From Acinetobacter lwoffii (GTDB taxonomy: Bacteria; Pseudomonadota; Gammaproteobacteria; Pseudomonadales; Moraxellaceae): 64,000 bases of DNA. A model generated the notes under the pieces. It searched no databases and had not been told where the DNA came from. It was given only the letters and a program-made list of their open reading frames with translations. Below, piece after piece: positions 9,155-19,414 of this stretch (the first letter of the stretch is position 1; every line of letters starts with the position of its first letter). Both the position numbers and the translations under genes were made by a program. Location: positions 1-64,000 of the forward strand of contig NZ_JAMXXP010000005.1 in NCBI RefSeq assembly GCF_024129355.1, written 5' to 3'.

Positions 9155-10597
9155 TTAAATCTTGTATTGATGTGCCTGCTGCATCTGTTTCAGACGCTGG
9201 CGAATGGTGGACGATAAAGATTGATTGTTTTTCACGCTACGCTGGGCATGTAATAATGATTTGATGGCGGTTTCTTCATATCCCGACCAATATTCTACTT
9301 CTGCACGATAGCGCAGTACATTAGCAGCCTTGATCGGCGAATCTGGCTCTGCATTGGCAGCCACTTGCATCAGTCGCCAGCCACTCACATCACGTGAATT
9401 GGCATTTAAAAATCGCTGCACTAAAACTTTTGCTTTATCGGGTTGCTTGGCACGAATCAACACTTCTGCATATTTATAATTGAGCGCTCGATTCTCTGGC
9501 ATGATCCGCGCTGCTGACGCTACACTTTTCAAAGCTGCATCAAGCTGGTTCTGGGCTAAATAAATATCAGTCTGGAATAAAACCTGTAAAGGATGCTTCT
9601 GGTTATGCTTTTTTGCTCGATCTAAAGTAGCCTGCGCGGCCTGAAAATCACTTTGCTGTATTTGATAGGCAGTTAAGGCAAGCTGGCCTGCAAAATTATT
9701 TTGCCGGTCCATCAGGATAAGCTGCTCTGCATTGGTCTGACCAGACAACACCCTGCTATACCACTTGATAATTTCAAAGTCTTGATCATTGAGATTACGT
9801 TTCACCGCAGGAAGCTGGTTGGCACGTAAACGCGCTTCACTCATACGCTCGGTGGTCAGCGGATGAGTAAACCAGAAATCCGGCAGAAAGCTTAATCGGC
9901 TGGTCGAGCGATGCATCACCTCAAAGAAATCTGCCATACTATGCGGGTTATAGCCGGAACGATACATATATTGCATACCAATCCGGTCTGCCTCACGTTC
10001 CTGATTACGACTATAAGTGAGCTGTTTATCCAGAAGTGCTGCCTGTGAACCCATCATGACCGCTGTGCCGACATCGCCATCTGCCTGAGAAGCGACCAAA
10101 GCACCGACGAGAATTCCGGCTAGCGCCAGTAAACCTTGCCCTTTAAAGGCATCCTGAGAGCGACTGTAATGACGTTGTGTGACATGTGCAATTTCATGCG
10201 CCATCACTCCTGCCACTTCATCCATGTTTCGGGCTGAATTAATCAGACCAGCATTAAGTGCAAAGAGGCCACCCGGTACGGCGAAAGCATTAATTTGGGG
10301 ATCATTAATGACCAGCAAACCGATCGGCTGTTGCAATTGAGTCTGACTCAGGATATGAGAAAATACTGAAAGCAACTGATCTTCAAGCCATGGATTTTGC
10401 AGGACCGGCATTTGTTTATGCACTTCACGATAGACTTTTTCACCGATCATTTTTTCTTTTTGTTGATCGAGTAAGCCGACGCCTGTACCAATATCAGGCA
10501 CAGAAAATTGTACATTTACTTGATTAAAATCATGGTTAGAGCCGTGCCCTGCTACCATATACAGACTTAAGCCACACGCCAGCGCCAATCGTTTCAA
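9155..10597 (-). CDS. Periplasmic M48 metalloprotease with TPR repeats, BepA-like
   Basis: A 480-residue secreted protein. An N-terminal signal peptide precedes an M48 peptidase domain with an intact zinc site, HEIAH in AHEIAHVTQRH, plus the third ligand in the EREAD motif. Residues from about 280 onwards are helical TPR-like repeats. This is the layout of E. coli BepA (YfgC), which checks assembly of outer-membrane proteins such as LptD. The same role is inferred here. It contrasts with the second M48 protein at 12.5-14.4 kb, whose zinc motif is altered. Confidence 0.88.
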   Translation of the reverse strand: MKRLALACGLSLYMVAGHGSNHDFNQVNVQFSVPDIGTGVGLLDQQKEKMIGEKVYREVHKQMPVLQNPWLEDQLLSVFSHILSQTQLQQPIGLLVINDPQINAFAVPGGLFALNAGLINSARNMDEVAGVMAHEIAHVTQRHYSRSQDAFKGQGLLALAGILVGALVASQADGDVGTAVMMGSQAALLDKQLTYSRNQEREADRIGMQYMYRSGYNPHSMADFFEVMHRSTSRLSFLPDFWFTHPLTTERMSEARLRANQLPAVKRNLNDQDFEIIKWYSRVLSGQTNAEQLILMDRQNNFAGQLALTAYQIQQSDFQAAQATLDRAKKHNQKHPLQVLFQTDIYLAQNQLDAALKSVASAARIMPENRALNYKYAEVLIRAKQPDKAKVLVQRFLNANSRDVSGWRLMQVAANAEPDSPIKAANVLRYRAEVEYWSGYEETAIKSLLHAQRSVKNNQSLSSTIRQRLKQMQQAHQYKI

Positions 10598-10713
10598 TGA
10601 AAAATCTCTAATCCTGCCGATCTAATTTATCTTGAATATAGCATTGAACAATGAGCAGAGACGCAAGAAAATGTTATTTTTTAATACCATTTAAACGACG
10701 AATCAGATGCATT

Positions 10714-11679
10714 TTAAAATTCCGGATTGACCACATAACGGGGCACTCGTCCTTCCAAGGCATCAACAAGATTCTGATAAGCCAGTTCTGCCATTTTTTT
10801 ACGGGTGGCTGCAGTGGCCGAACCCACATGTGGCAATGTAACCACATTATCCAACTGGAATAATTCCGATTCCTTTAACGGCTCTTTCTGATACACATCC
10901 AGACCGGCAGCAAAAACCTGCTTGGCTTTTAAAGCTGAAATTAATGCCTGTTCATCAATGACCGAGCCACGTGAAATATTGACCAATACTGCATGGGATT
11001 GCATTTTAGCCAATTCCGCTGTCGCAATCAGCGCCTTAGAATCCGCATTCAAATCTACTGCAACGACCACAAAGTCAGAACGCTGTAACAGTTCCTCAAG
11101 CTGGCAATATTTCGCATTCAACCCTTGAGCAAGTTCTGGTTTTTCCCGGCGATTATAATACAGAATATTCATATTAAAACCGTAAAAACCACGGCGTGCG
11201 ATCGCAGCCCCAATATGGCCCAGACCAATAATTCCCAGGGTTTTTCCAAAAATATCCACACCAAATTGTGCTTCACCCACAGTACGCTGCCATTGCCCCT
11301 GCTTGGTCCATTGATCCAGATAAGCCACTTTGCGTGCCGCTGACATCAGTAAAGTAAAAGCAAGATCAGCTGTAGTTTCGGTCAGCACATGCGGTGTATG
11401 ACTCAGATAGATTTTTCTTTCATTTAAATAATCCAGATCATAGTTGTCATAACCGACACTGACACTGGAGATAATTTTCAATCGGGTAGCACTGGCCAGA
11501 TTATCGCGATTCAGCAAACGTCCTGCACCAATCATACCATCAGCATCCCGAACCTGCTGCAAAAGCTGTTGATTCACATCACCCAGCTTCGGTTGTATAT
11601 AGCTCACCTGATAATTTTGTTCGAGCCTATTTTGAATATCAGCATCAATTTGACTAAATACAACCACTTTTTGTTTCAT
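10714..11679 (-). CDS. D-2-hydroxyacid dehydrogenase (glyoxylate/hydroxypyruvate or 2-ketogluconate reductase type)
   Basis: NAD(P)H-dependent cytosolic dehydrogenase of 321 residues. It contains the Rossmann motif GLGHIG, the NISRGSVIDE segment with the substrate-binding arginine, LDVYQKEPL, and the catalytic histidine in LPHVGSAT. This set is diagnostic of the D-isomer-specific 2-hydroxyacid dehydrogenases, closest in style to GhrB/TkrA. The exact substrate cannot be read from sequence. It follows the HolD-like gene by 22 bases on the same strand. Confidence 0.9.
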   Translation of the reverse strand: MKQKVVVFSQIDADIQNRLEQNYQVSYIQPKLGDVNQQLLQQVRDADGMIGAGRLLNRDNLASATRLKIISSVSVGYDNYDLDYLNERKIYLSHTPHVLTETTADLAFTLLMSAARKVAYLDQWTKQGQWQRTVGEAQFGVDIFGKTLGIIGLGHIGAAIARRGFYGFNMNILYYNRREKPELAQGLNAKYCQLEELLQRSDFVVVAVDLNADSKALIATAELAKMQSHAVLVNISRGSVIDEQALISALKAKQVFAAGLDVYQKEPLKESELFQLDNVVTLPHVGSATAATRKKMAELAYQNLVDALEGRVPRYVVNPEF

Positions 11680-11701
11680 CTATTTTTATTCCACAGCAGA
11701 A

Positions 11702-12343
11702 TTATTCCAGACTGGCAGACCTATTTTGCATAAACTGCCATAAACGTTTTTTTAGAATCGGCTGATCCAGCATCTCTTGCAGGGACGCTAACTGGATTGC
11801 TTTGATATTTGAAATGTGCGCTACCGGCCCCAAGAAAATAATATGTTTCTCTGTCCTCATCCCATCCAGAAATCCTTGAATATAGGATTCCACACCACGT
11901 CCATCCTGGACATTGGCCCAAGGAAATGGCCAGTTCAGCTCATGAAAATCACCCGAAACAGCACGCTGGATATTTGCCCATAAATTTAGGGTGGCTTCAG
12001 TCATTCCAGTTGCATCAATCACGATACTGCAATGTGTCAAACTTAAAGCCTGTAAACTGAATGGCGGGATGTGTACACTTTCACGAGGTTCCTGAACAGC
12101 TAAAACTTCAGGTATTGTAGGCGAGGTATCAGTCTTAAACGTGCCGAGCGACTCTGGTTCAGGAATCGGCAACTCCACCAGCGCCTCGACCGGATGATGC
12201 TGAGACAAGACAATCTCGGTATGAAATTCAGGTTCAGCCTGATCACGCCAGATCGAGACCTGATGCGGCTGACATGCGCTGTCCCCAGGAATCCAGAGAT
12301 CGATTCCTAATGTTGCCAGTATGTCACGCTGATGCCCAATCAT
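11702..12343 (-). CDS. Candidate DNA polymerase III psi subunit (HolD-like)
   Basis: A 213-residue protein with no obvious database-style label. The N terminus (RDILATLGIDLWIPGD) resembles the start of HolD, where a short helix ending in a tryptophan segment binds the chi subunit. The C terminus has the strand IIFLGP followed by LASLQEMLDQPILKKRLWQF, which is the pattern LPSLxELLxxPxLKRxxW seen in gammaproteobacterial psi proteins. The central part is longer than in E. coli psi (about 137 residues) and includes an acidic, proline-rich linker (about 60-110). If correct, it links the clamp loader to single-strand-binding protein through chi. This is an inference from motif pattern only. Confidence 0.5.
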   Translation of the reverse strand: MIGHQRDILATLGIDLWIPGDSACQPHQVSIWRDQAEPEFHTEIVLSQHHPVEALVELPIPEPESLGTFKTDTSPTIPEVLAVQEPRESVHIPPFSLQALSLTHCSIVIDATGMTEATLNLWANIQRAVSGDFHELNWPFPWANVQDGRGVESYIQGFLDGMRTEKHIIFLGPVAHISNIKAIQLASLQEMLDQPILKKRLWQFMQNRSASLE

Positions 12344-12547
12344 CTTTTCATCATCACCAATTTCAGGCTGAACATTTTAGCCGGATTGCCTGTGCTTTGC
12401 CGAACTTTTTCAGCTTTTCTTTTTTATCCTGATGGATTCTAGTACAAAGTTTAGCTGTCTGCTAAAAACCGTGCTTTTAATACACAATTAAACCATTCCT
12501 GCTGTTATAACAGATTCCGGCTAAAGCTGCGCGTTCTCATTTATTTT

Positions 12548-14437
12548 CTACAGAATGGTTAAACTGTTCTTCTTTAACATTTGCTGAACGACCTGTTCTG
12601 CCTCAAAACCCAAGCGCCAATACAACAGCTCTATCACGTCCAACTCATCCTGTGTCACGATACGATCACTCCACAAACAGGCCTCTGCAATACCTAAAAT
12701 ACTGAGGCGATCACGCAATAACAGCCCCGCAATATCATTCAGGATTTCTGCTAGATCAATCGGCTCATCAGAAATTTCATTATATAAGTCCAGTTCCTGA
12801 GCGGTCAGAATCCGGTTTAAAATCCGCTCCCGCACCTCAAGCTGGTTGCCGCTATTAATCTGCTGTACATGCAGCAAGGCGTCGATCAAACGCACAATCT
12901 GTGGCTTGACCTCATCGAGTGCTGTAGGCGTATGTGCAGGAAGCAAATTCAGTTCGTATTTCACACATTCCAGTAATAATGCATCCAACAGGCCAATTTC
13001 GCCATCTTCCTGAATAATCCCTGCCAGCTTCATCAAAAACTGGCGTGCAACAGTTGTCGGCATGCCACCAATATTGTTACAAGCTTGCTGGAAAATCGAG
13101 ATATGCACCCGCCCGTCCAGATTGAGCAATGAATCTACAATGGCACGGCTAACTTCAGCCTCAGTCGGAATAAATTCACGATATTGACGGATCATTAAAA
13201 TGGCGACCATCACTTCACGAGAACCAGTTGCGGTTTGTAATGCACGCTTAATCAGTTCCGGACGTGGCATCTTGAGCCGAAGTTCCGGATTCAGTGGTTT
13301 GATCGCATCTTTAATCGCAAAACTGATCGGAGACAGCCGCAATAATGGCAAAGGCTGTGGCGAGCTCCAGCTCATTGCAGTTTCAGGCACCACTTCTTCT
13401 AAAGAACGGAACAAACTAAACAAAGGCTGATTTTTGAGTTTTTTCAGATTCTCAAGCTGTAAGTCCTGAATCAAGGCAGGATTTAATTCATAAATCCGCT
13501 GATTGATATTGGGATGAATATTCAGCCAGTTTTGTGGGCTCAAGGAATTGGCAAAGCACATATGTGAAATGGATTCAGCATATTCACTATAAATCTGCGA
13601 GCCAGAATGATGCACATGGATTCTGAGTAAAGTCTGGATATTGGCATCATTTTGAATCAGGCGACGGGTCTTCCGATCATTTTTATAGGTTCGACCACCC
13701 AGTGAAATATATTTAATAAAACGGGAAATAAAAACACCCAAACTACCAATCAGCCAGATCACCGCACCGACTGCAACATAGAAAGTTTCAAACTTGTTTT
13801 CACGGGGACTACCCGCTCGATAAAAACCGGACTTGGCAATCTTACTGCCACACTGACTAAACGTGGTTAGACTGCTATACAGAATTTTCAAACGGGTATT
13901 TTCTGCAGCTTCACCAGAGAGGATTTTATTGAATTCATGGCTGAGCAAGCCATACAGCTCGACTTTATCCAGTGTTTGTATCGCACCCCAAGTTAGGATA
14001 ATTGCGGTATCCCGCGGACTAAAACCCGCCGTCAGCGCATTGACACCGACTTCATCGGGCAGCACATATACTGCAGGAACATCAATCAGAAAAGTCTCTG
14101 CCAACTGTTGGTTAATGTGCAATGCAGCACTTTCTTCGGGAATACCGTCCATCGGACTCAACCGACGCGCACCCAACTGCTTCGCCAGTGAATAACCACC
14201 ATTGCGAAAAATATAAAACTCGTAGATGACCGAGATCATCATGGCACATAACAGCAAAGCAATCAGATAAGGACTCAGCACATGCCAGAAGATTGACTGG
14301 CTAGGATCAGTATAAAAAACAAAGAGACCAACAACGGTATTAATAATAAAAATAGTCAACAGAATTGCAATCAGGCAAAAACTTACAGGCAGTACTATAT
14401 TTTTGTTTTTTATAAAATCGTATCCTACGTTTCGCAA
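12548..14437 (-). CDS. M48-family membrane protein with degenerate zinc motif
   Basis: A 629-residue protein. Two N-terminal membrane spans (about 15-42 and 52-75) precede an HtpX/M48-like domain, and a further hydrophobic segment follows near 230. Where M48 proteases have HExxH, this protein reads SHEFNKIL (HEFNK, 167-171), so the second zinc-binding histidine is lysine; I checked this on the nucleotide sequence. Proteolytic activity is doubtful. The C-terminal half (about 330-629) is helical and unlike known peptidases. The start is TTG at 14437, supported by AGGATT seven bases before it and by the lack of another start until the second membrane span. It is transcribed alone. Confidence 0.8.
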   Translation of the reverse strand: MRNVGYDFIKNKNIVLPVSFCLIAILLTIFIINTVVGLFVFYTDPSQSIFWHVLSPYLIALLLCAMMISVIYEFYIFRNGGYSLAKQLGARRLSPMDGIPEESAALHINQQLAETFLIDVPAVYVLPDEVGVNALTAGFSPRDTAIILTWGAIQTLDKVELYGLLSHEFNKILSGEAAENTRLKILYSSLTTFSQCGSKIAKSGFYRAGSPRENKFETFYVAVGAVIWLIGSLGVFISRFIKYISLGGRTYKNDRKTRRLIQNDANIQTLLRIHVHHSGSQIYSEYAESISHMCFANSLSPQNWLNIHPNINQRIYELNPALIQDLQLENLKKLKNQPLFSLFRSLEEVVPETAMSWSSPQPLPLLRLSPISFAIKDAIKPLNPELRLKMPRPELIKRALQTATGSREVMVAILMIRQYREFIPTEAEVSRAIVDSLLNLDGRVHISIFQQACNNIGGMPTTVARQFLMKLAGIIQEDGEIGLLDALLLECVKYELNLLPAHTPTALDEVKPQIVRLIDALLHVQQINSGNQLEVRERILNRILTAQELDLYNEISDEPIDLAEILNDIAGLLLRDRLSILGIAEACLWSDRIVTQDELDVIELLYWRLGFEAEQVVQQMLKKNSLTIL

Positions 14438-14483
14438 TGCAGAATCCTAAAATGATGATTTTCAATGGGCTCATCATAAAACA

Positions 14484-14508
14484 AAAAAGCGGGAAATTCC
14501 CGCTTTTT
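14484..14508 (-). terminator. Intrinsic terminator of the purF operon
   Basis: A GCGGG/CCCGC stem flanked by A and T runs (AAAAAGCGGG and CCCGCTTTTT) lies 18 bases after the purF stop. Confidence 0.85.
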
Positions 14509-14526
14509 CATGATGATTTTAACTAC

Positions 14527-16062
14527 TTAGACTTCGCGTACGCCAGTCAAATCCACTGAAGCTGCATCAATATTGACATCAATATAATTGCTTTCTTTCA
14601 TGGCACTGTCACTACGTTTTTGCTGAAGATCATCCAGATATTGCGCATCAATACCGCCCGAAACATAGATGCCATCAAAGACTGAACAATCAAAGTCTTT
14701 GACATCCGGTACTTTGGTGGTTCTTACCGCATCTTTCAAATCTTCCAGATCTTGGAAAATCAGACGGTCAGCACCAATAATTTCACGGATTTCTTCTACG
14801 CTACGTTCCGATGCAATCAGCTCAGATTTCGCCGGCATATCAATACCGTAAACGTTTGGATATTTCACCATCGGTGCTGCAGACGCAAAGAATACTTTTT
14901 TCGCGCCAGAATCACGAGCCATCTGGATAATTTCATTACAGGTCGTACCACGGACAATCGAGTCATCCACCAACAGTACGTTTTTACCTTTAAACTCAAG
15001 CTCAACCGGGTTGAGTTTCTGACGTACCGATTTTTTACGCAGCTGCTGTCCCGGCATAATAAAGGTCCGGCCGATATAACGGTTTTTCATGAAACCTTCA
15101 CGGAATTTCACGCCCAACATATTGGCAAGTTCTAGCGCTGAAGTACGTGAAGTATCCGGAATCGGAATCACCACATCAATATCATGCTCTTCACCCCACT
15201 CACGCAGAATTTTTTGCGCCAGCTTCTCACCCATTTTCAAACGTGCTTTATACACCGAGATTCCATCAATGATGGCATCTGGACGGGCAAAATAAACATA
15301 TTCAAAAATACAAGGACGGTATTCAGCATTCGCCGCACATTGCTTGGTAAAAAAATTACCTTCTAAATCAATAAATACCGCTTCACCAGGCAAAATATCA
15401 CGCTCAACTTTAAAGCCCAGCGCAGTAATCGCAACAGATTCAGAAGCAATGATATATTCCATACCCTGTTCAGTTTCACGTGAACCGTAGATCAGTGGAC
15501 GAATACCATTTGGATCACGGAAGCCTACCAGTCCCTGACCGGTAATCATCGCCACCACACCATAAGCGCCTTTGCAACGCTCATGCACACGCGTCACCGC
15601 ATGGAAAATATCTTCCGACGTCGGTACCAATTTGCCATGTTTTTGCAATTCATGCGCAAACACGTTTAACAGGACTTCCGAATCAGAATCGGTGTTCATA
15701 TGACGCAAGTCAGTTTTGAACAGATCATCATGAATTTCTTCGGCATTCGTCAGGTTACCATTATGTGCCAAGGTAATCCCGTACGGCGAGTTCACATAAA
15801 ACGGCTGTGCTTCAGCACTGCTCGATGAACCGGCTGTTGGATAACGCACATGACCAATACCGTAATTTCCTTTCAAAGCACGCATATGACGGGTATGGAA
15901 TACATCACGCACCATGCCATTGTCTTTGCGCAGGAATAAACGTCCTTCATCACATGTCACGATCCCAGCTGCATCTTGTCCACGATGTTGTAACATCGTT
16001 AATGCATCAAACAACATTTGGTTAACGGGTGATTTACCAGCTATACCAACTACTCCACACAT
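14527..16062 (-). CDS. purF: Amidophosphoribosyltransferase
   Basis: Catalyses the first committed step of purine synthesis: PRPP plus glutamine gives 5-phosphoribosylamine. The 511-residue protein begins MCGVVGIAG, so Cys2 becomes the N-terminal nucleophile of the glutaminase domain after Met removal. The phosphoribosyltransferase domain carries the PRPP loop [13 protein letters not shown]. The length is normal for proteobacterial PurF. It is the last gene of a pyrD-cvpA-purF run and ends at a strong terminator. The cvpA-purF pair is conserved. Confidence 0.98.
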   Translation of the reverse strand: MCGVVGIAGKSPVNQMLFDALTMLQHRGQDAAGIVTCDEGRLFLRKDNGMVRDVFHTRHMRALKGNYGIGHVRYPTAGSSSSAEAQPFYVNSPYGITLAHNGNLTNAEEIHDDLFKTDLRHMNTDSDSEVLLNVFAHELQKHGKLVPTSEDIFHAVTRVHERCKGAYGVVAMITGQGLVGFRDPNGIRPLIYGSRETEQGMEYIIASESVAITALGFKVERDILPGEAVFIDLEGNFFTKQCAANAEYRPCIFEYVYFARPDAIIDGISVYKARLKMGEKLAQKILREWGEEHDIDVVIPIPDTSRTSALELANMLGVKFREGFMKNRYIGRTFIMPGQQLRKKSVRQKLNPVELEFKGKNVLLVDDSIVRGTTCNEIIQMARDSGAKKVFFASAAPMVKYPNVYGIDMPAKSELIASERSVEEIREIIGADRLIFQDLEDLKDAVRTTKVPDVKDFDCSVFDGIYVSGGIDAQYLDDLQQKRSDSAMKESNYIDVNIDAASVDLTGVREV

Positions 16063-16086
16063 AGCAACCTCGCAGACAAGCTAGGA

Positions 16087-16668
16087 TTAATAAAAAGGAT
16101 TATTTGTAGACTCATCTGCAGCTCCAGACTTGGACGATGTTTCAGATGATGAAGCTGAAGGTTTCGATGTCCCTTCAGGCTTGATATGTTGTAGTGCGCC
16201 ATTCGCGGCTTCTTTCGACATTTGAGTTGCCCAAGGTGCATAAGGCAATAAGGCTTGAATAAACTTGGACTGTTTCCAGTGAGGTGAGCTTTCTACCCAC
16301 GGGCCAATTCCCTGCATGGTAATCAGAACAATCAGCAAACCTTTCAGGCTACCAAAGACACCACCCGCCAGACGGTTGAGAGGGCCCAGTTTAAGACTCT
16401 TTAAAATACGGTTCAACAGTGCAGTAACGATCCAGGTCAGAACTACAATCAGCAGGACGATAAAAGCGAAGGCCGCAATCTTTTGTACGACTGGATCTGT
16501 ACTCAGAGCAACCATAGACGGCGCAAGTAGCGTTGAATATTTTGCCGCAACAATCAGGGCAAAGATCCATCCCACTAAGTTCGCAAAGGCTTTAATAAAT
16601 CCTTGACGCAAACCGTTGAGCCCTCCAATGAGCAAGATAATCAGTAGAAAGATATCAATGGCATTCAT
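16087..16668 (-). CDS. cvpA: CvpA family inner-membrane protein
   Basis: A 193-residue protein with four hydrophobic segments in its first 150 residues (the first within NAIDIFLLIILLIGG) and a Ser/Thr-rich hydrophilic tail that ends NNPFY. This is the CvpA family, needed for colicin V production and envelope tolerance in E. coli. The start at 16668 fits the family (MNAIDIFLL); eight earlier codons are open but would overlap pyrD. It lies five bases after the pyrD stop and 24 bases before purF. Confidence 0.93.
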   Translation of the reverse strand: MNAIDIFLLIILLIGGLNGLRQGFIKAFANLVGWIFALIVAAKYSTLLAPSMVALSTDPVVQKIAAFAFIVLLIVVLTWIVTALLNRILKSLKLGPLNRLAGGVFGSLKGLLIVLITMQGIGPWVESSPHWKQSKFIQALLPYAPWATQMSKEAANGALQHIKPEGTSKPSASSSETSSKSGAADESTNNPFY

Positions 16669-16673
16669 AGGAT

Positions 16674-17675
16674 TTAAAGTGCGTCTACACAATCTTTTAC
16701 AAGTTTAGGTCCAGTATAGATGAGGCCACTATAAACTTGTACAAGGCTGGCGCCTGCCTGTTTCTTGGCAGCAGCATCTGCACCTGAAAGAATACCACCC
16801 ACACCAATCAATGGAATTTGTCCTTTTAATACCGCAGCAAATGCAGCCAGACATGCGGTACTTTTCTCAAATACTGGCGCGCCAGACAAACCACCTGCTT
16901 CCTCTGCATGCTCCAGACCCTCTACACCTTCACGTGACAGTGTGGTATTGGTCACGATCAGGCCATCAATCTTGAATTGCAATAATTGCTTGGCAATAAA
17001 GGCAATATCGCTGTTATCCAGATCAGGCGCCACTTTCAGTACCAAAGGTACATAATGCTGGTATTCCTGAGCCAATTCAAGCTGACGCTTCTTCAGTGTT
17101 TCCAGCAGTTCGGTGAGTGCATCACCACTTTGCAGGCTGCGCAGGTTTTTGGTATTGGGAGAAGAAATGTTGACGGTAATATAAGAAGCATAATTATAGA
17201 CTTTTTCTAAACAGATGAGGTAATCATCTACTGCTTTTTCTACCGGAGTATCAGCGTTTTTACCGATATTAATACCGAGAATGCCTTTAAATTTGGCCGC
17301 TTTGACATTTTCAACCAGCTGATCCACGCCATCATTATTAAAGCCCATACGGTTAATAATGGCTTTGGCCTGTGGCAAACGGAATAAACGCGGATGAGGA
17401 TTGCCGGCTTGCGGTCGCGGGGTAATGGTACCAATTTCAATAAAACCAAAACCTTGACCGGCAAGGGCGTCAATATAGGCACCATTTTTGTCCAAACCTG
17501 CCGCAAGACCTACCGGATTGGGAAATTCGATTCCCATACAGGTCACAGGTTTCGCAGCAACGTTTTGACGCATCAAGCCCATTTTATGGGATGATTTCAA
17601 TAGTGATAATGTCAGCTCATGTGCACGCTCTGGTGCTAAAGAAAACAACAAAGGGCGGGCTAGAGAATACAACAT
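16674..17675 (-). CDS. pyrD: Dihydroorotate dehydrogenase (quinone), class 2
   Basis: Oxidises dihydroorotate to orotate with FMN and passes electrons to quinone. The 333-residue protein has the amphipathic membrane-binding N terminus of class 2 enzymes ([15 protein letters not shown]), FMN-binding segments including [10 protein letters not shown] and INRMGFNN, and the catalytic-serine region [14 protein letters not shown]. It is the first gene of the run with cvpA and purF, so pyrimidine and purine steps are co-transcribed. Confidence 0.97.
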   Translation of the reverse strand: MLYSLARPLLFSLAPERAHELTLSLLKSSHKMGLMRQNVAAKPVTCMGIEFPNPVGLAAGLDKNGAYIDALAGQGFGFIEIGTITPRPQAGNPHPRLFRLPQAKAIINRMGFNNDGVDQLVENVKAAKFKGILGINIGKNADTPVEKAVDDYLICLEKVYNYASYITVNISSPNTKNLRSLQSGDALTELLETLKKRQLELAQEYQHYVPLVLKVAPDLDNSDIAFIAKQLLQFKIDGLIVTNTTLSREGVEGLEHAEEAGGLSGAPVFEKSTACLAAFAAVLKGQIPLIGVGGILSGADAAAKKQAGASLVQVYSGLIYTGPKLVKDCVDAL

Positions 17676-17765
17676 ATCCAGAAAAGTCTACTGCTTTTTA
17701 AGTCGGCATATTATAGGCATAGGCTGACAAAAAAACCATGCTTTGCAAATCTTTATTTTTACCGT

Positions 17766-18245
17766 TTATTGTATGGTCGCCGTTAATTTAATCTGTCCTG
17801 CCTCATTATTTAGTTCCATTTTCTCGATACTTAGCCCCATTTGTGCCAGCTGAGTCAGGAAATTTGCCAGTACTGCATAATTTTCATGCATGACCGCCAA
17901 TTGAATTTTTCCTTCCATTTGCTGGGAAGCCACCGACAATCCTTGCTGCTGTGCGACCCGCTGTACTTTCTCTGCAGCATCCAGTTGGGTGTCCCCAGCC
18001 GGTTTCATGGTCACTGCATTACTTTGCATCCAGACAATGGTATCTTTCAGCTGATTTAAGCGTTTTTGCTGGGTGTCTGCCGCCTGATGCATATACCAGA
18101 GTGCAGAACCGACTGCCGCCACAATCACAAAAACAGTGGTAAAAATCACCATTACCCGTTCACGTACCGACAAGCTGTCCAGATAATCACTCAGTTTTTC
18201 AAAAGACTGATCCATACGATTTTGTAGCGCTTCAATGCCTTTCAT
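17766..18245 (-). CDS. gspM: Type II secretion system protein GspM
   Basis: An inner-membrane assembly-platform protein of 159 residues. A short cytoplasmic N terminus with YLDSLSVRERVMV precedes one transmembrane helix (about 32-52) and a periplasmic ferredoxin-like domain. The YLDSLSxRER pattern before the helix is typical of GspM. Its ATG overlaps the gspL stop in a TAATG arrangement, so translation is coupled. The remaining secretion genes are not in the window. Confidence 0.9.
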   Translation of the reverse strand: MKGIEALQNRMDQSFEKLSDYLDSLSVRERVMVIFTTVFVIVAAVGSALWYMHQAADTQQKRLNQLKDTIVWMQSNAVTMKPAGDTQLDAAEKVQRVAQQQGLSVASQQMEGKIQLAVMHENYAVLANFLTQLAQMGLSIEKMELNNEAGQIKLTATIQ

Positions 18246-19384
18246 TATTGAATCCTCACCAGTCCGATCGCAGCTGTTCCGCTGGCCTGAATATTCCCCA
18301 GCTCCACCTTAAAGCCTTGCTGGCTTAATTGTGTGGTCAGTGCATTTAACGTTTCTGATGAATTGGCCTTAAGCTCCATACTTAACACAGAAGCATCATA
18401 ATTCACCCGTTGTGCCACAATCTGATTTTGCATCAAGACTGGCCCCACCCGACTAATCAGCTGCAATGCATGCGTATCTGCAATCTGGCTTTGACGCAAC
18501 TGCCCTTCAAACTGACTTTTGATATTCTGCTCAGTGACCGGATAATTTTGTCCAAACCAGTATTTAAACTGGTCGATGGCTTGCGCGGCGGTCTGATTCG
18601 CCACTTTCTTATATTGATACCAGCGCACAGCATCATAACTAAACTGCAATACTAAAATACCCAGAAAAACCGCCGCGCAGGCTTTCCAGTAGCCGGAAAT
18701 AGCGCCATTGGATTTTGCTTTAGGCAAGACATTAAACGGATGCTGTTTCGGTTTTTTCAGTACAGGAATTCCATATTGGAAAGACTCCAGTTGCTCCTGA
18801 GTGACCAGTGCTTCAAGACTACGCAACTGCTCCTGGTTCAGATTGCTCACCTTATAGCTGAGATCCTTGGGCTGATAATCCAGATAAAGGCTTAGATCAT
18901 CCAGCGACTGGCCTATATATTCCGACTCGCGCACCAGCAAACGTCCACCGATTTGCGCAATCACACGCTGATTGGCATCAGGAACCGGCAGCACCAAAAA
19001 GTCCGGCAACAAAGCTGCTAGCTTGACCGGGATCAGGCTTAAAGCATGTTGCAAGGTCTCAAGCGTAGAATTCGCAATTCCCATAATGCTGATCTGATCC
19101 GGCTGTTGAAAATGATGCAGCACTTTCATGGCATCTACCGGCAGCACCACATATTCTTCGAGCAAATATTTAATGCCATCATTGCCCATTTTCTTATATT
19201 GGCTCTTGGGCAAGGTCTGCTGCAAAATTTGCACATGACGGCTCGGGAAAAATACCACCGCCTCTTCGCCATGATGAGCCTGTATATCCTGAATCAGCTG
19301 TTCTAATGTGTCCGCAGTGTTCCAGAATTCCCCAGTTGACCATTGCCAAACCCCATTGGCTTCAGGCATCCATAAATACAACAT
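18245..19384 (-). CDS. gspL: Type II secretion system protein GspL
   Basis: A 379-residue bitopic inner-membrane protein. Residues 1 to about 230 form the cytoplasmic actin-like domain that recruits the GspE ATPase (SRHVQILQQTLP and GIKYLLEEYVVLPVD segments). A single transmembrane helix follows near 235-255 (AVFLGILVLQF), then a periplasmic domain that pairs with GspM. Length and layout match the family. It is translationally coupled to gspM. Acinetobacter genomes carry type II secretion genes in scattered small groups, which fits this isolated pair. Confidence 0.92.
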   Translation of the reverse strand: MLYLWMPEANGVWQWSTGEFWNTADTLEQLIQDIQAHHGEEAVVFFPSRHVQILQQTLPKSQYKKMGNDGIKYLLEEYVVLPVDAMKVLHHFQQPDQISIMGIANSTLETLQHALSLIPVKLAALLPDFLVLPVPDANQRVIAQIGGRLLVRESEYIGQSLDDLSLYLDYQPKDLSYKVSNLNQEQLRSLEALVTQEQLESFQYGIPVLKKPKQHPFNVLPKAKSNGAISGYWKACAAVFLGILVLQFSYDAVRWYQYKKVANQTAAQAIDQFKYWFGQNYPVTEQNIKSQFEGQLRQSQIADTHALQLISRVGPVLMQNQIVAQRVNYDASVLSMELKANSSETLNALTTQLSQQGFKVELGNIQASGTAAIGLVRIQ

Positions 19385-19414
19385 TGATTGTGTTCTGCCG
19401 TTTTAATTAATTTT

